Source of the DNA: Pseudomonadota bacterium
Lineage (GTDB): Bacteria; Pseudomonadota; Alphaproteobacteria; Sphingomonadales; Sphingomonadaceae
DNA: 16,791 nt
Direction of reading: 5' to 3'
Assembly: GCA_029781465.1 (NCBI GenBank)
Contig: JAKOWQ010000299.1
Location: 1 to 16,791 of the forward strand
Position 1 is the first letter of the stretch; every line of letters starts with the position of its first letter. Both the position numbers and the translations under genes were made by a program. Below are positions 12,891 to 16,791 of this stretch, in pieces. The notes under the pieces were generated by a model that saw only the letters and a program-made list of their open reading frames with translations, did not search any database and was not told where the DNA came from.

Positions 12891-14498
12891 ATGCTGCGCC
12901 TCAACGAACTGAAACTGCCGCTGGATCACGTGGCCGAAGACCTGCCCGCGGCGATTTGCGCGCGGCTGGGCATTGCCGCCGATGAGCTTGAACGCTTCAC
13001 CGTGGTCCGGCGCGGCAACGATGCCCGCAAGAAGGGCGCGATTCTGCTGGTTTACGCGCTCGATGTCACGGTGCGCGACGAGGCGTCGGTGCTGGCGCGC
13101 CATGCTGGCGATCACAACGTCCGCCCCGCACCCGACACAGCCTACCGTTTTCCCGTCCGCGCACCCGAAGGCTGGGATGGGCCGCGCCCGGTGGTGATCG
13201 GCGCGGGTCCTTGCGGGTTGATGGCGGCGCTGATCCTTGCGCAGATGGGGCTGCGCCCGATCATCGTCGAGCGCGGCAAGGCGGTGCGCGAACGCACCAA
13301 GGATACCTGGGCGCTTTGGCGCCGTTCGGTGCTGACGCCGGAAAGCAACGTCCAGTTCGGCGAGGGCGGGGCGGGGACCTTTTCCGATGGAAAGCTCTAT
13401 TCGCGGATCAAGGACCCTCGCCACCTGGCGCGCAAGGTGCTGGTCGAATTCGTCAAGGCCGGCGCGCCCGATGACATCCTGACCGAGGCCCACCCCCACA
13501 TCGGCACTTTCCGGCTGGTGACCATGGTGATGAGCATCCGCGAGACGATCGAGTGTCTCGGCGGCGAATACCGTTTCGGCACGCGGGTGGAGGATTTCGC
13601 GGTCGAGGACGGGCAACTCAAGGGACTGCACCTCTCGGACGGGCAGTTTCTTGCGGCCGAGCATGTGATCCTCGCGGTCGGTCATTCGGCCCGCGATACC
13701 TTCGCGAAGCTGCACGAGCGTGGAGTGTTCGTCGAGGCCAAGCCCTTTGCCATCGGGGTTCGGATCGAACACCCGCAGAGCTGGATCGACCAGGCGCGCT
13801 ATGGCGCGGCGGCGGGCAATCCGATCCTGGGCGCGGCGGCCTATTCGATCGCGCACCAGGCATCGAACGGGCGCGCGGTCTATTCGTTCTGCATGTGCCC
13901 TGGCGGCCGGGTGGTCGCCGCCACCAGCGAGGAAGGCCGTGTGGTGACCAACGGGATGAGCCAGTATTCGCGCGCCGAATTCAACGCCAATTCGGGACTG
14001 GTGGTGGACATCAGCCCCGAGCGCGATTTTCCCGGCGATCCGCTGGCCGGGGTGGCGCTGCAACGCAGACTTGAGGAACTGGCCTTTGCCGCCGGGGGAT
14101 CGGACTACCGCGCGCCGGGCCAGCGAGTGGAAGACTTCCTGGCCGGGCGGCCCTCGGACCATTTCGGGGTTGTCACGCCCTCCTACAAGCCGGGGGTCAA
14201 GCCCACCGATCTGGCCGGGTGCCTGCCCGGCTTCGTGATCGAGGCGATCCGCGAGGCGCTACCGGTGTTCGGGCGCCAGATCCCCGGATACGATCATCCC
14301 GATGCAGTGATGACCGGGGTGGAAACCCGCACCTCGTCGCCAATTCGCATCCGACGCGGGGCCGATTTCCAGTCGATCAACACCCGCGGGCTGTACCCGG
14401 CGGGCGAGGGTGCGGGCTATGCCGGGGGCATCCTCTCCGCTGCGGTCGACGGGATCAAGGTGGCCGAGGCGCTGGCGCTGGAACTGGTGGGAGCGTGA
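12891..14498 (+). CDS. FAD-dependent oxidoreductase (COG2509-like, uncharacterised)
   Basis: Predicted cytosolic flavoprotein of the large, functionally unassigned COG2509 'FAD-dependent dehydrogenase' group. Of 535 residues, the first 100 form the N-terminal domain of this group, with the basic VVRRGNDARKKGAILLVYALDV. The FAD Rossmann motif follows at VVIGAGPCGLMAALILAQMG (101-120; Gly104, 106, 109) and the acidic VERGK. Then come FGEGGAGTFSDGKLYSR, HVILAVGHSARDTF, VYSFCMCPGGRVVAA, and the C-terminal GLYPAGEGAGYAGGILSAAVDG that closes the FAD site. ATG 12891 has AGGGG nine bases upstream. The stop overlaps the next gene's GTG by four bases (14495-14498), so the two flavoproteins are co-translated. 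I do not know the substrate. Confidence 0.88.
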   Translation: MLRLNELKLPLDHVAEDLPAAICARLGIAADELERFTVVRRGNDARKKGAILLVYALDVTVRDEASVLARHAGDHNVRPAPDTAYRFPVRAPEGWDGPRPVVIGAGPCGLMAALILAQMGLRPIIVERGKAVRERTKDTWALWRRSVLTPESNVQFGEGGAGTFSDGKLYSRIKDPRHLARKVLVEFVKAGAPDDILTEAHPHIGTFRLVTMVMSIRETIECLGGEYRFGTRVEDFAVEDGQLKGLHLSDGQFLAAEHVILAVGHSARDTFAKLHERGVFVEAKPFAIGVRIEHPQSWIDQARYGAAAGNPILGAAAYSIAHQASNGRAVYSFCMCPGGRVVAATSEEGRVVTNGMSQYSRAEFNANSGLVVDISPERDFPGDPLAGVALQRRLEELAFAAGGSDYRAPGQRVEDFLAGRPSDHFGVVTPSYKPGVKPTDLAGCLPGFVIEAIREALPVFGRQIPGYDHPDAVMTGVETRTSSPIRIRRGADFQSINTRGLYPAGEGAGYAGGILSAAVDGIKVAEALALELVGA

Positions 14499-15658
14499 AC
14501 AACTGCGACGCCATCGTGCTCGGCGCGGGTGCGGCGGGGATGATGTGCGCGGCGGTGGCCGGGCAGCGCGGGCGGCGGGTGGCGCTGCTCGACCGGGCCG
14601 AGGCGCCGGGCAAGAAGATCCTGATCTCGGGCGGGGGGCGGTGCAATTTCACAAACCTGCATGCCGCGCCCGAGCGTTACATCTCGGCCAATCCGCATTT
14701 CGCCAAATCGGCGCTGAGCCGCTACACCCCGGCCGATTTCCTCGCCCTGGTCGAAGCCTATGGGATCGCCTGGCACGAAAAGACCCTGGGCCAGCTGTTC
14801 TGCGATGGCTCGGCGCGGCAAATCCTCGATCTGCTGCTGGCTGAATGCGCCAAGGGGCAGGTCGATTTGCGCTGCGGAGTAGAAACTGGGGTGGTCGAAC
14901 AGCGCGAAGGACTGTTTCATGTCGCGGGAGTTGCCGCGCCCCGGCTGGTGATCGCCACCGGCGGGCCGTCAATCCCGAAGATGGGGGCCAGCGCCTTCGC
15001 CTATGAACTGGCGCGCCAATTCGGACTCAAGGTGGTTGAGCCGCGGCCCGCATTGGTGCCGCTGACACTGGGCGGCGATGACCTGCTGTTTCGCGAGCTT
15101 TCGGGGGTATCGGCCGAGGTGCTGGCGCGCTGCGGCAAGGCTTCCTTCCGCGAGGCTTCGCTGTTCACCCATCGCGGGCTGTCGGGCCCGGCGATCCTGC
15201 AAATCTCATCCTACTGGAAGCGCGGCGATGCGGTGCGGATCGATTTCCTGCCCGATGCCACGCCTGGCTGGCTGGTGGAGGCAAAGCGCGTCAATCCCCG
15301 CGCATCTCCGCGCCGGGCGCTGCCTCTGCCCGAGCGGTTGGCAATCGCTCTGGCCGAACGGCTGGCCTTGCCTGGCGAGCTGGGACAGGCTTCGGACAAG
15401 GCGCTGCGTGCCGCCGAAGCACGGCTGACCGACTGGCACTTCACACCCACCGGCTCCGAAGGCTTCGCCAAGGCCGAGGTTACGGTCGGCGGGATCGCCA
15501 CTTCCGAGCTGTCGAGCCGGACGATGGAAGCGCGCAAGATTCCGGGGCTCTACGCGATTGGCGAGGCGGTGGACGTTACCGGCTGGCTGGGCGGCTACAA
15601 TTTCCAGTGGGCCTGGGCCAGCGGGCAGGCGGCGGGATTGGCGATTGCCGAAGTTTAA
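14495..15658 (+). CDS. HI0933/YhiN/BaiN-family flavoprotein
   Basis: FAD-binding NAD(P)/FAD-dependent oxidoreductase. The family includes YhiN-like proteins of unknown role and BaiN, reported as a bile-acid-intermediate reductase; databases often call it 'aminoacetone oxidase family', which I would not take literally. 387 residues is the usual length. Motifs: IVLGAGAAGMMCAAVAGQRG (7-26; Gly10, 12, 15), the family signature GKKILISGGGRCNFTN (39-54), VIATGGPSIPKMGASAFAYE, LFTHRGLSGPAILQIS, AEVTVGGIATSELSSRTME, and the C-terminal IPGLYAIGEAVDVTGWLGGYN that contacts FAD. GTG 14495 is chosen because it overlaps the preceding stop as GTGA and puts the Rossmann motif at the N-terminus. The frame continues upstream but without family sequence. 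Confidence 0.9.
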   Translation: MNNCDAIVLGAGAAGMMCAAVAGQRGRRVALLDRAEAPGKKILISGGGRCNFTNLHAAPERYISANPHFAKSALSRYTPADFLALVEAYGIAWHEKTLGQLFCDGSARQILDLLLAECAKGQVDLRCGVETGVVEQREGLFHVAGVAAPRLVIATGGPSIPKMGASAFAYELARQFGLKVVEPRPALVPLTLGGDDLLFRELSGVSAEVLARCGKASFREASLFTHRGLSGPAILQISSYWKRGDAVRIDFLPDATPGWLVEAKRVNPRASPRRALPLPERLAIALAERLALPGELGQASDKALRAAEARLTDWHFTPTGSEGFAKAEVTVGGIATSELSSRTMEARKIPGLYAIGEAVDVTGWLGGYNFQWAWASGQAAGLAIAEV

Positions 15659-15672
15659 TTGATCGATTAAAC
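15653..15672. promoter_or_regulatory. Near-perfect 20-bp palindrome, candidate operator
   Basis: GTTTAATTGATCGATTAAAC is symmetric except at one base pair (T/G at positions 8 and 13). It includes the TAA stop of the preceding gene (15656-15658). TTGATC (15659-15664) lies 17 bases before TAGAGA, a weak promoter-like arrangement. AT-rich dyads of this size are typical of TetR- or GntR-type operators (inference). Confidence 0.4.
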
Positions 15673-15673
15673 C

Positions 15674-15697
15674 CCCTGCGGTAGAGAATCCGCAGGG
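15674..15697 (+). promoter_or_regulatory. Hairpin overlapping the ribosome binding site of the next gene
   Basis: CCCTGCGG (15674-15681) pairs with CCGCAGGG (15690-15697) around an 8-base loop. The GGGAGGA ribosome site (15695-15701) begins in the right arm, so folding could partly hide it. Alternatively it could be a weak terminator for the flavoprotein pair, but no T-run follows. Confidence 0.5.
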
Positions 15698-15705
15698 AGG
15701 AATTC

Positions 15706-16683
15706 ATGGCGATCAGGACGCGTATCACCGAACTGCTCGGGATCGAACATCCGGTGGTGCAGGGCGGGATGCAGTGGGTCGGCACCGCCGAGATGGCCAG
15801 CGCGGTTTCCAATGCCGGGGGGCTGGGGATCCTGACCGGGTTGACCCAGCCGAGCGCCCAGGCGCTCGCCGCCGAGATCGAACGCTGCCGGTCGATGACC
15901 TCCAAGCCCTTCGGCGTGAACATGACCGTGTTCCCCACGATCAACCCGCCCGACTACAAGGCCTATACCCAGGCGATCATCGACAGTGGGGTCAAGGTGG
16001 TGGAAACCGCCGGGACTCCCGCGGTGCGCGAGCTGTGGGAGATGATGAAACCCCACGGCATCAGGATATTGCACAAGTGCACCGCCGTGCGCCACGCTCT
16101 GTCGGCGGAAAAGGCCGGGGTCGACGTGATCTCGATCGACGGGTTCGAATGCGCCGGCCACCCCGGCGAGGACGACATCCCGGGCCTGATCCTGATCCCT
16201 GCCGCCGCCGACAAGGTGAAGATCCCGCTGCTCGCCAGCGGCGGTTTCGGTGACGGGCGCGGGCTGGCCGCCGCGCTGGCGCTGGGCGCGGAGGGGATCA
16301 ACATGGGCACCCGTTTTTGCGCCACGGTTGAGGCGCCGATCCATCACAATTTCAAGCAGGCGATGGTCGATCACGATGAGCGTGCGACCGCGCTGATCTT
16401 CCGCAGCTTCCGCAACACCGCGCGAGTGGCGAAAAACGGGATCGCCGAGGCGGTGGTCGCCGCCGAGGCCGAGGGCAAGCCGTTCGAGGAAGTGGCACAC
16501 CTGGTCAAGGGCGTGCGCGGCAAGGAAGGGCTGGTCTCGGGCGATACCGAACACGGCATCTGGTCGGCGGGCATGATCCAGGGCCTCATCCACGACATTC
16601 CAACCTGCCAGGAACTCGTTTCCCGCATCGTCGCCGACGCCGAGGCGATCATCCGCAACCGCCTGGCGAGCAAGCTCGCCTGA
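15706..16683 (+). CDS. FMN-dependent NMO-superfamily enzyme, PA1024-like NADH:quinone reductase
   Basis: TIM-barrel flavoprotein of the nitronate monooxygenase (2-nitropropane dioxygenase) superfamily, 325 residues. It carries the motif set I associate with Pseudomonas PA1024, which has been characterised as an NADH:quinone reductase: QGGMQWVGTAEMA (19-31), HKCTAVRHAL (123-132), SIDGFECAGHPGEDDIPG (143-160, His152), LASGGFGDGRG (176-186) and INMGTRF (198-204). Default annotation would be nitronate monooxygenase; the DGFECAGHPGEDD block favours the quinone reductase reading, though activity cannot be told from sequence alone. ATG 15706 follows GGGAGGA by four bases. A thiolase gene starts 24 bases downstream, suggesting co-transcription with acyl-CoA degradation genes. 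Confidence 0.88.
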   Translation: MAIRTRITELLGIEHPVVQGGMQWVGTAEMASAVSNAGGLGILTGLTQPSAQALAAEIERCRSMTSKPFGVNMTVFPTINPPDYKAYTQAIIDSGVKVVETAGTPAVRELWEMMKPHGIRILHKCTAVRHALSAEKAGVDVISIDGFECAGHPGEDDIPGLILIPAAADKVKIPLLASGGFGDGRGLAAALALGAEGINMGTRFCATVEAPIHHNFKQAMVDHDERATALIFRSFRNTARVAKNGIAEAVVAAEAEGKPFEEVAHLVKGVRGKEGLVSGDTEHGIWSAGMIQGLIHDIPTCQELVSRIVADAEAIIRNRLASKLA

Positions 16684-16707
16684 CCTGCCCGTTCAAGGAG
16701 AACCCAC

Positions 16708-16791
16708 ATGGCCGAAGCCTATATCATCGATGCAGTCCGCACCCCGCGCGGGATCGGCAAGCCCGGCAAGGGCGCGCTTTCGCACCTCCAC
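16708..16791 (+). CDS. Acetyl-CoA acyltransferase (thiolase), N-terminal 28 residues (runs off the right edge)
   Basis: The frame from ATG 16708 reads MAEAYIIDAVRTPRGIGKPG and continues KGALSHLH to the window end. The AYIIDAVRTPRG opening followed by a G/K-rich turn and L-x-x-L/H is the standard thiolase N-terminus (acetyl-CoA C-acyltransferase, FadA/PhaA fold). AAGGAG (16695-16700) stands seven bases before the ATG, a strong ribosome site. It follows the PA1024-like gene by 24 bases on the same strand. Degradative (beta-oxidation) and biosynthetic (acetoacetyl-CoA) thiolases cannot be told apart from 28 residues; the catalytic Cys and His lie outside. Confidence 0.85.
   Translation, partial: MAEAYIIDAVRTPRGIGKPGKGALSHLH

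Overview
The window is a GC-rich, gene-dense piece of a bacterial chromosome with strong G/C preference at third codon positions. A complete Entner-Doudoroff (ED) cluster, a long-form isocitrate lyase with a divergent ScfR/RamB-type regulator, and the flavoprotein families at the right end point to an alphaproteobacterium, most likely of the Sphingomonadales. The genus cannot be fixed from the sequence. No rRNA, tRNA, CRISPR array, phage gene or intact transposase gene is visible.

Left block (1-6244, all minus strand): zwf, pgl, edd, glk, eda, then the 5' part of a divergent phosphoenolpyruvate carboxylase that leaves the window. From pgl onward every junction is a 4-base ATGA or GTGA stop/start overlap, so this reads as one translationally coupled unit. 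It would take glucose to glucose-6-phosphate (glk), 6-phosphogluconate (zwf, pgl), KDPG (edd) and pyruvate plus glyceraldehyde-3-phosphate (eda), with anaplerotic carboxylation of PEP at the end. The 3' end of zwf carries an apparent one-base frameshift. The conserved C-terminus is still encoded in the next frame and there runs 8 bases into pgl.

Intergenic block (6245-6697): most of it is a 270-bp non-coding palindromic element (6300-6569). It has perfect 34-bp terminal inverted repeats, two internal hairpin systems and CTAG at both outer borders, so it looks like a MITE (a small non-autonomous transposable element). It lies 55 bp upstream of zwf, between the ED operon and the rightward matB gene.

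Middle block (6698-12756): matB (malonyl-CoA synthetase) and a CitE/malyl-CoA-lyase-like gene run rightward. They converge on a leftward PaaI-type thioesterase that sits downstream of a ScfR/RamB-like regulator, which in turn is divergent from aceA (isocitrate lyase). The theme is acyl-CoA and C2 (acetate/glyoxylate) metabolism. A TTTGC...GCAAA inverted motif occurs upstream of both aceA and matB and is a candidate operator of the regulator. The end of aceA is followed by a hairpin built from an imperfect duplication of its own last codons, and then by a good rho-independent terminator.

Right block (12891-16791, plus strand): two coupled FAD oxidoreductases (COG2509-like and HI0933/BaiN-like), a PA1024-like FMN enzyme of the nitronate monooxygenase superfamily, and the start of a thiolase that leaves the window. 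The last two suggest the beginning of a fatty acid or acyl-CoA degradation cluster.

Most genes belong to known families. The items most worth a second look are the palindromic element, the zwf frameshift, the shared operator-like motif, the duplicated aceA tail and the altered signature motifs of the PEP carboxylase.
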